Source of the DNA: Brevibacillus porteri
Lineage (GTDB): Bacteria > Bacillota > Bacilli > Brevibacillales > Brevibacillaceae
Reading direction: 5' to 3'
NCBI RefSeq assembly: GCF_003013475.1
Contig: NZ_PXZO01000017.1
Location: 62,001 to 126,000, forward strand
DNA length: 64,000 nt
A program made the position numbers and the translations under genes. The notes under the pieces are model-generated. The model did not search any database, was not told where the DNA came from, and worked only from the letters and a program-made list of their open reading frames with translations. Shown here piece by piece: positions 1 to 8,722 of the stretch (within the stretch, counting starts at the first letter, position 1; each line of letters starts with the position of its first letter).

Positions 1-445
1 ACAGATGACAAGGCGGCAATGCCATCTTGTCCAATTCAGCCGGATTCCACGCGCTAACGATCAAGCGGCGAGAGTCCGGATTGCGTTTAATCTCATCAAT
101 GACCCATTGAATCTGGTCCACTGTTTTGCCGTCGCGTCCCGCAAAGGAACGCCATTGGCTTCCGTATACCGGGCCCAAATCTCCGTTTTCATCGGCCCAT
201 TCGTTCCAGATCCGCACGCCGTTTTCCTGCAAGTAGCGGACATTGGTATCGCCTGATAAAAACCAGAGCAATTCGTGGATGATCGATTTCATATGCAGCT
301 TTTTCGTTGTGACCATTGGAAAGCCTTCACTCAGATCAAAACGCATCTGATGCCCAAAAACACTGGTCGTTCCGGTGCCTGTCCGATCCTCTTTTGTGAC
401 ACCCTCATCTAAAATGCGCTGGCACAAATCCAGGTATTGTTTCAT
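1..445 (-). CDS. thyA: Thymidylate synthase, N-terminal part (cut by window edge)
   Basis: The enzyme makes dTMP from dUMP using methylenetetrahydrofolate. The reverse strand from the ATG at 445 reads [15 protein letters not shown], then [54 protein letters not shown] and finally ALPPCHL at the window edge. This is the order of conserved blocks in ThyA, and PPCH carries the catalytic cysteine. About 148 codons are present; the rest lies before base 1. GGAGAG sits a few bases upstream of the ATG. It is divergent from the MocR gene at 553. In many Bacillales folA follows thyA; that cannot be seen here. Confidence 0.96.
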   Translation of the reverse strand, partial: MKQYLDLCQRILDEGVTKEDRTGTGTTSVFGHQMRFDLSEGFPMVTTKKLHMKSIIHELLWFLSGDTNVRYLQENGVRIWNEWADENGDLGPVYGSQWRSFAGRDGKTVDQIQWVIDEIKRNPDSRRLIVSAWNPAELDKMALPPCHL

Positions 446-552
446 CGTCCATCTCTCCTTCCATCTCATCTATTTTACCTGACCCAGACGAAAATGAAAG
501 ATCGGAATGTCATGATATAATAAATGGATAAATGTAGAAAGCGGGATTCGGG

Positions 553-1992
553 ATGGATGGTATATCTTCTACGGCTACAAAGCCCTTATATAAACAAATA
601 GCAGTGCAAATCGAGCAAAGAATCAGCAGTGGTGAATTCGGTCCTGGCAGCTATTTGCCCTCGGAGCGCACCCTGGCCAAGGAACTGAACGTCAACCGTT
701 CGACCGTCGTCGCGGCATACGATGAGCTGCAAGCAGCAGGTATGATCGAGCGCATTCAAGGAAGTGGTACCATTGTCAGCCAAGATATTTGGGGACTCGC
801 ACGGACACGCGTTCCGAACTGGCGTCATTTGACGGAGTCAGGGTCGTTTCGCCCGAATTTACCGTTGATTCGCAAAATCCGTCGTGAAACACAGGAAAAT
901 GAGTTGATTGATTTGGCGAGTGGCGAGCTCTCGACCGATCTCGTCCCCAATCAAACACTTCAGCAGCTCATGACCCCCGATGACTTCCCCACTCATCTCG
1001 GCTATGAGCATCCGCAGGGCAATTGGGCTTTGCGAGAGACATTGAGTCTCCATATGAAAACATGGCGAAGCATCGCAGCACCTGCTACCTCGATCATGAT
1101 CACGTCAGGAGCGCAGCAGGCTCTTCACCTCGTCGTTCAATGCTTGTTAAAGCCAGGAGATGCGGTAGCAATTGAGGAGCCGTCTTACTGTTATTCCTTG
1201 CCGCTTTTTCATTCCGCTGGCTTGCGTACCTTCTCACTGCCTGTCGACCGGGACGGAATCGACCCAAAGCACTTGGCACAGCTGCACCGCCAGCACCGCA
1301 TCAAAATGGTTTTTCTCAATCCGAATTATCAAAACCCGACAGGGACACTGCTTTCATTAGAGCGTCGCCAGGAATTGCTCGCGTTCTCCTATGAAAACGG
1401 GATTCCGATCATCGAGGATGATCCATATAGCTTGACCAGTTTTTCAAGAGAGCCCGTCCCAACCTTAAAATCGCTGGATCAACACGGAACAGTACTCTAC
1501 ATCAGCTCTTTGACCAAAATCGTAGCCTCAGGTCTGCGGATCGGCTGGATCGTAGGGCCGCCTACTGTCATGGAAAGACTGGCAGATGCGAAACAGCAGT
1601 TTGATTTTGGACACAGCATTTTTCCGCAATGGCTCGCGAATCGCTTTCTCGGATCACCTCAGTTTGTGAGTCACATCGATCTTCTGCGAACAGAGCTATC
1701 CTTGCGGCACGATCAGCTTGTCTCCTCGCTTCAAGACAAGTTCGGTGACCAAGTAGAAATGGTCGGTTCAGAAGGAGGCATTCACTTGTGGTGTAAATTC
1801 AAAGGGGAATGGAGCGGCGAAACTCTTCTCACAGAATCAGTCAAACGGGGAGTTGTCTTCGTTCCGGGACATCTTTTCGGGGCAGAGCAAGGATATGTCC
1901 GCTTCACCTTTGGCAGAGCTACCACAGATCAGATCCCTGAGGCAGTTTCGCGCTTAGCGGATGCATTCATGGCAAGTGGATGGGCAAAATAA
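553..1992 (+). CDS. MocR-family regulator (GntR winged helix + aminotransferase fold)
   Basis: This 479-residue protein has a GntR-type winged helix at about residues 10-75 (PSERTLAKELNVNRSTV) fused to a class I aminotransferase-like domain. It has NPNYQNPTG and SSLTKIVASGLRIGW, whose lysine should hold pyridoxal phosphate. MocR proteins are transcription factors that sense PLP or an amino compound rather than acting as enzymes. No partner gene is divergent from it except thyA; the next gene downstream is a small membrane protein on the same strand. A TATAAT box lies near 514-519. Ligand and target are unknown. It is one of three MocR genes in this window. Confidence 0.9.
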   Translation: MDGISSTATKPLYKQIAVQIEQRISSGEFGPGSYLPSERTLAKELNVNRSTVVAAYDELQAAGMIERIQGSGTIVSQDIWGLARTRVPNWRHLTESGSFRPNLPLIRKIRRETQENELIDLASGELSTDLVPNQTLQQLMTPDDFPTHLGYEHPQGNWALRETLSLHMKTWRSIAAPATSIMITSGAQQALHLVVQCLLKPGDAVAIEEPSYCYSLPLFHSAGLRTFSLPVDRDGIDPKHLAQLHRQHRIKMVFLNPNYQNPTGTLLSLERRQELLAFSYENGIPIIEDDPYSLTSFSREPVPTLKSLDQHGTVLYISSLTKIVASGLRIGWIVGPPTVMERLADAKQQFDFGHSIFPQWLANRFLGSPQFVSHIDLLRTELSLRHDQLVSSLQDKFGDQVEMVGSEGGIHLWCKFKGEWSGETLLTESVKRGVVFVPGHLFGAEQGYVRFTFGRATTDQIPEAVSRLADAFMASGWAK

Positions 1993-2109
1993 TCCCCAAG
2001 TGGATGGCAACATTTTTGTACGGTCGGTATATGATCGAAGTAGGCTACCGTATGCATCCTCGTGTATATCCAGCAGGATGACTGTGCCATACAGAAAGGA
2101 CTGGCTGTT

Positions 2110-2310
2110 ATGAGTATTTTGCCTTTCATTATTGCTATTATTGTACTTGTTCTTATAGGTCTGGTCGTTACGATTAAAATCGGAATTAACCCATCTGAAT
2201 CCAAAGTACGAGGCTTTAAACAACGCTCCCGCAATTTGTTGATCATTTACGGCATCATTACGATCGCACTGGTCATTGCACTGTCAGTCTTTCTCTACAA
2301 CAACCTTTGA
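2110..2310 (+). CDS. Small two-helix membrane protein, unknown function
   Basis: A 66-residue protein beginning MSILPFIIAIIVLVLIG. It has one hydrophobic helix at about residues 4-25, a basic loop (KVRGFKQRSR) and a second helix at about 43-62. The frame is open upstream, but the ATG at 2110 is the best start because AGAAAGGA lies just before it. It follows the MocR gene with about 115 bp between and is followed by a terminator. I do not recognise a family; the protein is probably an integral membrane peptide of the cytoplasmic membrane. Confidence 0.6.
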   Translation: MSILPFIIAIIVLVLIGLVVTIKIGINPSESKVRGFKQRSRNLLIIYGIITIALVIALSVFLYNNL

Positions 2311-2340
2311 TCAATCCCGATCGCAACATGACATAAATAA

Positions 2341-2376
2341 GACGCCGTCTGCCTTGTACAGGTATGACGGCGTTTT
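2341..2376 (+). terminator. Intrinsic terminator after the small membrane gene
   Basis: GACGCCGTC pairs with GACGGCG(T) across a short loop and is followed by a T run. It separates the forward small gene from the reverse cold-shock gene. Confidence 0.75.
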
Positions 2377-2426
2377 TGAATCGAAGGAAGTCCTTCGTCA
2401 TGTGTGTTTAGAAGATGATACCTTTT

Positions 2427-2633
2427 TTACACGACTTTCCTCGCTACATTGGCTGCTTGTAACCCCCGCTGTCCATTCACAATCTCAAAAATCACCTGCT
2501 CGCCTTCCTCCAAATTCCGGTAACCTTGCCCCGTGATCGCAGAATAGTGTACGAATACATCAGGTCCTCCATCGCGCTCAATAAACCCATAGCCCTTTTC
2601 TTTGCTGAACCATTTTACTTTCCCTTGAATCAT
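2427..2633 (-). CDS. Cold-shock domain protein (CspA/CspB type)
   Basis: A 68-residue single cold-shock domain that binds single-stranded RNA and DNA and acts as an RNA chaperone. The RNP1 motif appears as KGYGFI and RNP2 as VFVHYSAI, after the usual opening [11 protein letters not shown]. Length and motifs match the bacterial Csp family, though the C-terminal half ([11 protein letters not shown]) is more diverged than in the major CspB. GGAGG lies just upstream of the ATG at 2633. Monocistronic, convergent with the small membrane gene. Confidence 0.93.
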   Translation of the reverse strand: MIQGKVKWFSKEKGYGFIERDGGPDVFVHYSAITGQGYRNLEEGEQVIFEIVNGQRGLQAANVARKVV

Positions 2634-2757
2634 TGTGTTTCCTCCCTGTAATCAATGCAGCTCTTACGCTTACCTCATCATATGCGGATGCGAAGTCAGT
2701 GGATATACGGTAAAATAAATAAAGTAAGAATCGTCACGCCAGAAAGGAGTGAACCAC

Positions 2758-3237
2758 ATGAAAAAAGTTTTGATTGTTGCATGCGCGCTGCTGCTCACTG
2801 CCTGCTCCGAAATATCCGAAGGCGTCCAAACCGCCCAGCAAGCAGTAGAAACAGGACAGCAAGCGATTGAGACAGGCAAACAGGCTGTCGAAGCGGGACA
2901 ACAAGTTCTCGAAGCCGGCAAGCAACTGGCTGAGTCTGAAGTCGCCAAACAACTACAAACATACCTCCAGCAAAAATACGAATCCTCTGAGGCATTGCGT
3001 AATGCCATGTTCAGCGGAGATGGTCAGTTGCTCGTGGAAGAATTGCAAAAGACCGAGCTAGCGAACTTCAGCTTTTACAAATCTGACATGTTTGGTGTTG
3101 AATATACAGGCACGCTCTCTGCCGATGGTACTTTCAAAGTGCTTAAGCACGATTTGAACAATCAGGGTGCGGAGCCTACTGTCGTAAAGGAATTCAAAGT
3201 AACACTCGACGGAAACGGTCAGGTTCAAGTACAGTAA
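2758..3237 (+). CDS. Lipoprotein with heptad-repeat coiled coil
   Basis: A 159-residue predicted lipoprotein. The signal MKKVLIVACALLLTAC ends in a lipobox LTAC, so Cys16 would be lipidated. Residues ~24-60 are five near-identical heptads of the type TGQQAVE / AGKQLAE, which should form a coiled coil. A globular C-terminal part (~80-159) follows, containing VEYTGTLSADGTF. The ATG at 2758 is chosen over an in-frame start at 2749 because AGAAAGGAGTG lies directly upstream. It is followed by a terminator. No family recognised; an envelope-anchored structural or stress protein is an inference. Confidence 0.75.
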   Translation: MKKVLIVACALLLTACSEISEGVQTAQQAVETGQQAIETGKQAVEAGQQVLEAGKQLAESEVAKQLQTYLQQKYESSEALRNAMFSGDGQLLVEELQKTELANFSFYKSDMFGVEYTGTLSADGTFKVLKHDLNNQGAEPTVVKEFKVTLDGNGQVQVQ

Positions 3238-3255
3238 TTTGGAAAACATTTCAAG

Positions 3256-3291
3256 AAAAGCCTGCGATCAATCTTCGCGGGCTTTTTCGTG
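3256..3291 (+). terminator. Intrinsic terminator of the lipoprotein gene
   Basis: AAGCCTGCG / CGCGGGCTT hairpin followed by TTTTTC. Confidence 0.75.
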
Positions 3292-3423
3292 TTATTAAAA
3301 AACTTTTTATTGAGGCTCTACATAATTTTCTGTTTTTCCTTATAGATTTTTATAATTGGGCATGATAACGTGTAAGATGTTCATATAAAATTCATAAATA
3401 CTAAACACAACGAGGTGATGACA

Positions 3424-4887
3424 ATGAATATGCTGCTCGCATCTATTATTGTGTACATGGCAGGTATGCTGTTAATCGGCTATTATGCCTACAAACGTAC
3501 CTCCAATCTGACTGACTATATGCTTGGTGGTCGATCGCTGGGTCCAACTGTAACCGCTCTCAGCGCGGGTGCATCCGACATGAGTGGCTGGTTGATGATG
3601 GGTTTACCAGGTGCCATGTTTGCCCAAGGTCTTAGCGCATCATGGATTGCGATCGGTCTGACTCTCGGCGCTTATGCCAACTGGCTGTACGTCGCTCCCC
3701 GCCTTCGTTCGTATACGGAGGTTGCCAACAACTCGATTACGATTCCTGCTTTTTTGGAAAATCGTTTCGGAGATGCGTCTCGGATGCTTCGTCTTGTCTC
3801 GGCTCTTGTTATTATGATCTTTTTTACTTTTTACGTCTCATCTGGTCTCGTTTCTGGAGGCGTGTTGTTTGAAAACACCTTCCACCTGAGTTATCAAACC
3901 GGACTATGGATTGTCGGATTGGTCACCATTGCTTACACATTGTTTGGCGGCTTCCTCGCTGTAAGCTGGACGGACGCTGTACAAGGACTCATTATGGTCA
4001 TCGCACTCATTCTCGTTCCGCTTGTGACCGTTCTTACCGCAGGCGGATTGGGAGAAACATTTACGGAGATCCACGCTGTCGATCCCTCTTTGCTCGATAT
4101 TTTTAAAGGGACGAGCCTGATCGGCATCATTTCCTTGTTTGCATGGGGACTCGGCTATTTCGGACAACCGCACATTATCGTTCGCTTTATGGCGATCACG
4201 TCCACGAGTGAGATCAAAAAAGCACGCAGCATCGGTATGGGCTGGATGATTTTCTCCGTCGCTGGCGCCATGCTGACAGGTCTGGTCGGTATCGCCCTGT
4301 ACTCCAAGCAAGGCTGGACGTTGAGCGATCCTGAGACGATCTTCATCCAGCTGGGTACGATCCTGTTCCATCCACTCATTACCGGCTTTTTGCTGGCGGC
4401 GATTTTGGCAGCAATCATGAGTACGATTTCCTCTCAGCTGCTCGTCACGTCCAGCTCCTTGACCGAGGATATTTACAAAACCTTTTTCAAGCGTTCTGCC
4501 ACTGACAAAGAGCTGGTCACGATTGGCCGCCTGTCCGTCTTGCTCGTATCTGTCGTCGCCTTTTTACTCGCCTTGAATAAAAATGACACGATCCTCGATC
4601 TCGTCGGATATGCGTGGGCCGGATTCGGCGCTTCGTTTGGGCCTGTCATTCTGCTCTCCCTCTATTGGAAGCGCATGAACAAATGGGGTGCTCTCGCGGG
4701 TATGGTCGCTGGCGCACTTACCGTTATCATCTGGACTCGTTTTGATGTACTGAAGGACTTCCTTTATGAGATGGTTCCCGGCTTTGCCATTAGCCTGCTC
4801 GCCATCGTAGTTGTCAGCCATTTGACCAGCAAGCCTTCAAATGAAGTAACCTCTCAGTTTGATGAGTACCAAAAAAGCATGAAATAA
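3424..4887 (+). CDS. putP: Sodium/proline symporter (SSS family)
   Basis: A 487-residue polytopic membrane protein that imports proline (possibly another amino acid) with sodium. It starts with about 12-13 hydrophobic helices and carries SSF-family features: LTDYMLGGRSLGP, LSAGASDMSGWLMMGLPG near residue 50, the WTDAVQGLIM segment, and SSQLLVTSSSLTEDIY in the second half. The ATG at 3424 is preferred because GAGGTG at 3412-3417 is well spaced; GTG 3415 and ATG 3418 lie inside the ribosome binding site. It is monocistronic with a strong terminator. No proline catabolic genes are adjacent, so a role in nutrition or osmoprotection is open. Confidence 0.92.
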   Translation: MNMLLASIIVYMAGMLLIGYYAYKRTSNLTDYMLGGRSLGPTVTALSAGASDMSGWLMMGLPGAMFAQGLSASWIAIGLTLGAYANWLYVAPRLRSYTEVANNSITIPAFLENRFGDASRMLRLVSALVIMIFFTFYVSSGLVSGGVLFENTFHLSYQTGLWIVGLVTIAYTLFGGFLAVSWTDAVQGLIMVIALILVPLVTVLTAGGLGETFTEIHAVDPSLLDIFKGTSLIGIISLFAWGLGYFGQPHIIVRFMAITSTSEIKKARSIGMGWMIFSVAGAMLTGLVGIALYSKQGWTLSDPETIFIQLGTILFHPLITGFLLAAILAAIMSTISSQLLVTSSSLTEDIYKTFFKRSATDKELVTIGRLSVLLVSVVAFLLALNKNDTILDLVGYAWAGFGASFGPVILLSLYWKRMNKWGALAGMVAGALTVIIWTRFDVLKDFLYEMVPGFAISLLAIVVVSHLTSKPSNEVTSQFDEYQKSMK

Positions 4888-4905
4888 TCCTTGCCGATAA
4901 ATGCC

Positions 4906-4959
4906 AAGCAGCCTATGCGCTGGACAACTGCCCTGTCCCACGCCATAGGCTGCTTTTTT
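4906..4959 (+). terminator. Strong intrinsic terminator of putP
   Basis: GCAGCCTATG...CATAGGCTGC stem closed by a 30-nt loop region and followed by six T. Confidence 0.85.
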
Positions 4960-4970
4960 CTGTTGAAACG

Positions 4971-5150
4971 ATTTGGGGCTTTTTTGTTCAAAAGAAACCA
5001 GTCGAGCATTACTACACCCCGCTAGATCGCGTGTTCGGGCAAACGCCAGTTGAATTCCATGAGCAAAAGATCGAAAAGAAAGAATCAGAGGAAAAAGAAG
5101 GGGATGACAAGGATAAGAACGGGAAGATTCGGCAAAAGCGCAGATCATAA
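4971..5150 (+). pseudogene. Start-less coding-like fragment between putP and the second MocR gene
   Basis: Downstream of the putP terminator a frame is open to the TAA at 5148-5150 and reads VEHYYTPLDRVFGQTP, then a very charged tail (EKKESEEKEGDDKDKNG). Composition looks like a real small-protein C-terminus, yet no ATG/GTG/TTG with a ribosome binding site precedes the conserved-looking part; the first in-frame GTG is inside it at about 5029. It overlaps the 3' end of the reverse MocR gene by six bases. It may be a gene remnant or a small gene with an unusual start. Unrecognised family. Confidence 0.3.
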
Positions 5151-6566
5151 TGAAAACCAAGCTTCTGCCAAACGACCGATTCCTACCGCAATGTCTTGTT
5201 CCTCCACTCCGCCAAATCCAACGATGATTCGCGGTCGTGCATTTGTCGGATCATTGGCCCAATTATGGCCGCTCGGATAAACGCGAACATCGGCCGCACG
5301 CGCCAGGTCGATCAGCTCCTTCTCCGTTCGGGAAGTATCTACCTCGAGCAAAATATGCAGCCCTGCTGACTGTCCCAAAACTCGGACTTCCCGGGGCATG
5401 TAGGTCTGTATCGCCCGAAGCAGTGCATCGTGCTTGCGGTGATAGACGGTGCGCATTTTTCGGACATGCTTTTCCCAATATCCTTTATGCATGAACAACT
5501 GCATACTTCGTTGCAAATGGCGGGAAACCGGAGAAGGATACGCCTGGAATGCTTCCAAATATCGCCCCAGCAACTGCCTCGGAAGTACCGTATAATCCAA
5601 GCGAAGTGCTGGAGAAAATGCTTTGGAAAAATTGCCGATATAAACAACACATCCGTCCCGATCCATCCCTTGCAAAGATGGCGTAGGGTGTACATTGTAG
5701 CGGAATTCGCCATCGTAATCATTTTCGATGATGATTCCGTTCTTTCTCTTTGCCCATTGCAGCAATTGCTGACGCTGACCGACTGGCATCACCATCCCAT
5801 ACGGAAATTGATGGGCAGGCGTCGTGTACACGACCGTTGCTTTGCTTTTCTCCAAAGCTTCAATGGACAGGCCCTCTTCCGCTAGCGGGATGGGCACGAC
5901 CTCATAGCCGTGATGGGAAAAGACGATCCGTGCATCTGCATAGCCAGGCTCCTCGATCGCCACCACACGATGCCGATCTGCCAAGAGCAGACATAAAAAG
6001 CTGAGAGCCTGCTGTAATCCGGTGCCGATGATGATTTGCTCAGGCCGACAAATGAGCGTACGTGCTCTGCGCAAATATGTACTGAGCTCTTCTCGGAGCT
6101 CCCACTCTCCTTGATCATCCCCGTAAAAAGAAAAGTCCTCCGGATAAATATCCAGCGCTTCCAGCATGCAAGAACGCCATGCAGCGTAAGGAAAGGACTT
6201 CGTATCGATGACAGAGCCATGAAAGTTGTAGCGACAGGTGAGATGCTCCCCTTTTTTCTTTTTCAAGATGGACGAATACAAGGCAATTTCCTCATCCTGA
6301 TCCAGTGGCTCTGACCATCTCTCGATCTCGGCAGCAAAAAAGCCGCTCCGCTCCCGGCTCACGATGTAGCCTTCTGCGAGCAGTTGCTGATAGGCTGCCT
6401 CAATCGTATTTTTTCCGACTCCGCTCGCTTTCATCAACTGACGGATCGACGGCATCTTGGTTCCGGACCGTATCTCTCCTGATGCAATCCGTTTGCTCAA
6501 TTGCTTGTATAGCTGTTGATACAGAGGTTCTTTGCTCTGTGCATCCATGATCGGCATGTACTCCAT
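5145..6566 (-). CDS. MocR-family regulator
   Basis: This 473-residue protein has an N-terminal GntR winged helix (MPSIRQLMKASGVGKNT, residues ~35-60) and an aminotransferase-like domain. It shows GTGLQQALSFLCLL, ENDYDGEFRYN and GNFSKAFSPALRLDY, whose lysine is the likely PLP anchor. It starts at ATG 6566 behind GGAGGG. It is divergent from the GNAT gene at 6681 with a 13-bp perfect palindrome between the two starts, which is the usual MocR arrangement with a regulated neighbour. The acetyltransferase is therefore a plausible target. Effector unknown. Confidence 0.9.
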   Translation of the reverse strand: MEYMPIMDAQSKEPLYQQLYKQLSKRIASGEIRSGTKMPSIRQLMKASGVGKNTIEAAYQQLLAEGYIVSRERSGFFAAEIERWSEPLDQDEEIALYSSILKKKKGEHLTCRYNFHGSVIDTKSFPYAAWRSCMLEALDIYPEDFSFYGDDQGEWELREELSTYLRRARTLICRPEQIIIGTGLQQALSFLCLLLADRHRVVAIEEPGYADARIVFSHHGYEVVPIPLAEEGLSIEALEKSKATVVYTTPAHQFPYGMVMPVGQRQQLLQWAKRKNGIIIENDYDGEFRYNVHPTPSLQGMDRDGCVVYIGNFSKAFSPALRLDYTVLPRQLLGRYLEAFQAYPSPVSRHLQRSMQLFMHKGYWEKHVRKMRTVYHRKHDALLRAIQTYMPREVRVLGQSAGLHILLEVDTSRTEKELIDLARAADVRVYPSGHNWANDPTNARPRIIVGFGGVEEQDIAVGIGRLAEAWFSL

Positions 6567-6635
6567 CAGCGGCCCTCCAATCTGTTCCCATCTAACTCTT
6601 TTAAACTGTCACTGTGTATAGGAGCAGTTCTCTTT

Positions 6636-6648
6636 TACAATGATTGTA
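6636..6648. promoter_or_regulatory. Perfect palindrome between divergent MocR and GNAT genes
   Basis: TACAAT-G-ATTGTA is a perfect 13-bp inverted repeat. Its left arm also reads as a -10 box for the GNAT gene. Position and symmetry suggest a regulator binding site, probably for the adjacent MocR protein (inference). Confidence 0.45.
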
Positions 6649-6680
6649 CCAGATTCACCCACACGAAAGGAGAACAAGTC

Positions 6681-7250
6681 ATGCGTATTCATTTGCAAGG
6701 AGAAAAGGTCGTTCTGCGAGATATTCGAGCAGAAGATTTGGATACCATCTACTATTGGAAGTACCAAGCAGAGGATCGTGAACATCTCAATTGGAATGGC
6801 CCCTACAAACCTCTTGATCCGTACACAAAAGAAGAGTATCGCGACCTCCCACGCCATCAGGAGTCTCTTGCTCTCGTTGGGACAGGTGCACCAAGAACCG
6901 AGCTGATGATTGAGATTGACGGCGAGCTAAAGGGCAGTGTCGGTCGCTACTGGGTATCTGAGGAGACGAACTGGTGCGAAATCGGAATCGTTATTTATGA
7001 CTCCCGCTATTGGCAGAATGGTTATGGCCGGGAAGCCTTTCGGATGTGGATCGATTACTTGTTCACCCACATGGATACTGTCCGTTTAGGCATTGGTACG
7101 TGGTCCGGCAACGAACGGATGATCAAGCTGGCTGCTCACATGGGAATGGTGGAAGAAGCGCGAGTACGCAAAGCAAGGATTGTTCGCGGTGAATATTACG
7201 ATGCGATTAAGATGGGGATTTTGCGGGAGGAATGGGAGAATCGGAAATGA
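6681..7250 (+). CDS. GNAT family N-acetyltransferase (RimJ/RimL-like)
   Basis: A 189-residue GNAT protein that should transfer an acetyl group from acetyl-CoA to an amine. It begins MRIHLQGEKVVLRDIRAED as RimL-type enzymes do. ELKGSVGRYWV, WCEIGIVIYDSRYWQNGYG (acetyl-CoA loop region) and IGTWSGNERMIKLAAHMGM follow, the last being the usual N-x-x-x-x-x-A-x-x-x-G helix. ATG 6681 is used because AAAGGAG at 6666-6672 precedes it; the open frame extends upstream without support. Divergent from the MocR gene and probably controlled by it. Substrate unknown. Confidence 0.88.
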   Translation: MRIHLQGEKVVLRDIRAEDLDTIYYWKYQAEDREHLNWNGPYKPLDPYTKEEYRDLPRHQESLALVGTGAPRTELMIEIDGELKGSVGRYWVSEETNWCEIGIVIYDSRYWQNGYGREAFRMWIDYLFTHMDTVRLGIGTWSGNERMIKLAAHMGMVEEARVRKARIVRGEYYDAIKMGILREEWENRK

Positions 7251-7300
7251 AAAAGGGCAGTCCCTGGTCTGAACAAGACGTAGAGACTGCCCTTTTTACT
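7250..7300 (+). terminator. Terminator after the GNAT gene
   Basis: AAAAAGGGCAGTC...GACTGCCCTTTTT hairpin, usable on both strands. A closely similar hairpin lies at 9724-9760 beside the intact dynamin gene, so it may belong to the duplicated segment. Confidence 0.8.
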
Positions 7301-7314
7301 TGTAGAAAATTTGA

Positions 7315-7452
7315 TTACGCCAACTCAGCCGCCACACGACTTACTTTTGCTGCCAGCTCGTCGAGATCGATGTTCATCTCAAGAGCCGCAAACAGACCAG
7401 AGACAGCGAGTCTACAGATGGGATCATGCTTGTTGGTTTCAGGCTCCTTCAA
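7315..7452 (-). pseudogene. Duplicated 3' end of the dynamin gene joined to foreign sequence
   Basis: Bases 7321-7398 match the last 78 aligned bases of the intact dynamin gene (9784-9861) with five differences, all in synonymous codon positions. The encoded peptide GLFAALEMNIDLDELAAKVS is unchanged. It ends in ELA-stop (TAA at 7315-7317) instead of ELE-stop. Upstream of 7399 the similarity stops abruptly, but the same frame stays open to a TTG at 7452 with KEPETNKHDPICRLAVS. It has no convincing ribosome binding site. I read this as a remnant left by recombination or insertion, not a working gene. Confidence 0.75.
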
Positions 7453-7650
7453 AAGACACTCTCAGTTCCACGCAGGCGTCCATTGATTGGCGGCATGAAT
7501 TTATTGATCACCTTATCATTTATTTAAAAACAATAATTTACATATATTCAACCTTATGCTAAGCTTCAACTGTAAATATTTACAATATTTTCCTTTTACC
7601 TTAAGGTATTAGAGATTAAGTTATTTGAGAGGAGAGGAGTTTGTAACTAC

Positions 7651-8715
7651 TTGGTACCAGTAGAACAAACGAAATATGTGATGAAGAAATTACTTTGGGT
7701 TAAATTACTACTGATTTTTGGGTTATTCTTTTCCAACTCTAACAGTGTGTATGCAAATGAGGAAATCGTAGAAAAGCAACAAATTCAGCGTAGTGACATC
7801 GAGGCATTCATTACTGGTATCACTGAAGAAGATTTCGAAGAAAAACCACATAGAATACCGATGGTAAAAGAAATTAACAAATATATGAATGAACAGGATG
7901 TATACTATTTCGAAGATGTTGCATCAATAATTGATAAATATCAGCCTAGTCAAACATCTAACGTGAAAGCAAAAAAATCAGAGGATATTAACTATAACGA
8001 CTTGCAGGAAGACTTTGCAAGAATAGATGCGCTTGCACAAGAATACTACGAATACTATCAAATCCATCAAAGCTTCCCAGAGGAAAGTATGAGTTTGCGA
8101 AGTTCTATGTCAGAAAGTGCTGCAATAAAAGCTCTAGGCAACGCTGGACTTAAAATGACGGAACGGCAATTAGCAGCTCGATTGGTTACATTAGGAGCTC
8201 TGGCAGCTATTGATGGCCCTCTGCCTGTTGGAGACTTTGTGGCGTTGGTTACAGGTGCCATTATTGTGAGTGAGTATTTAGATAACTATATAGAAAACCA
8301 AGCAGCCTTGGAGAGAAATATTAGAGAGAATGAAGGACGTTCTTATGCCCGAGTTATCACAGACAGTGTAACAATGACTAGTGAAATTGCAGATGAGATT
8401 AAAAAAAATAATGTTAAACACTTTCGAGCACGCTTGAATAGTTCTGGTGGAGTCCTCGTTACCACACCGCTATCCCTTACAGCAGCTAGACTGGCGGCAA
8501 AAGATGAGGAAGAAACATTTAGTGTTAGGAAGAGCCGAGCAGAAGACGTAGTAACGCAAACTGGTTATAAGAATATTCACCATCAAGCACATTATGTTTC
8601 TAGCCGAGGAACTCGCCCAGCTAATCTCCCTCACTATCACCTGCTAATAAAAAGAAACGATAATTGGGAACAAATGGATGGTCATCATTTCTATCCTTGG
8701 AAATCTATGGGCTGA
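7651..8715 (+). CDS. Secreted toxin-like protein, unknown family
   Basis: A 354-residue exported protein. A hydrophobic signal (KKLLWVKLLLIFGLFFS) ends near SVYANEE. An acidic helical region (~30-150) is followed by a hydrophobic stretch around 185-215 (LGALAAIDGPLPVGDFVALV) and a His/Trp-rich C-terminus (HHQAHYVSS, LPHYHLLI, WEQMDGHHFYPWKSMG). Short His-rich ends of this kind occur in polymorphic toxins of Firmicutes, so the C-terminus may be an effector domain; that is inference. TTG 7651 follows AGGAGAGGAG; ATG 7681 is the alternative start. It is AT-rich relative to neighbours, suggesting transfer. The gene at 8805 may be its partner. Confidence 0.65.
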   Translation: MVPVEQTKYVMKKLLWVKLLLIFGLFFSNSNSVYANEEIVEKQQIQRSDIEAFITGITEEDFEEKPHRIPMVKEINKYMNEQDVYYFEDVASIIDKYQPSQTSNVKAKKSEDINYNDLQEDFARIDALAQEYYEYYQIHQSFPEESMSLRSSMSESAAIKALGNAGLKMTERQLAARLVTLGALAAIDGPLPVGDFVALVTGAIIVSEYLDNYIENQAALERNIRENEGRSYARVITDSVTMTSEIADEIKKNNVKHFRARLNSSGGVLVTTPLSLTAARLAAKDEEETFSVRKSRAEDVVTQTGYKNIHHQAHYVSSRGTRPANLPHYHLLIKRNDNWEQMDGHHFYPWKSMG

Positions 8716-8722
8716 TCCTTTT

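Noticed and set aside
2810..2945. Repetitive DNA in the lipoprotein gene as a tandem repeat or CRISPR-like array
   Set aside because: The 21-base periodicity is explained by protein heptads and the units are not separated by unique spacers. No CRISPR array was seen anywhere in the window.
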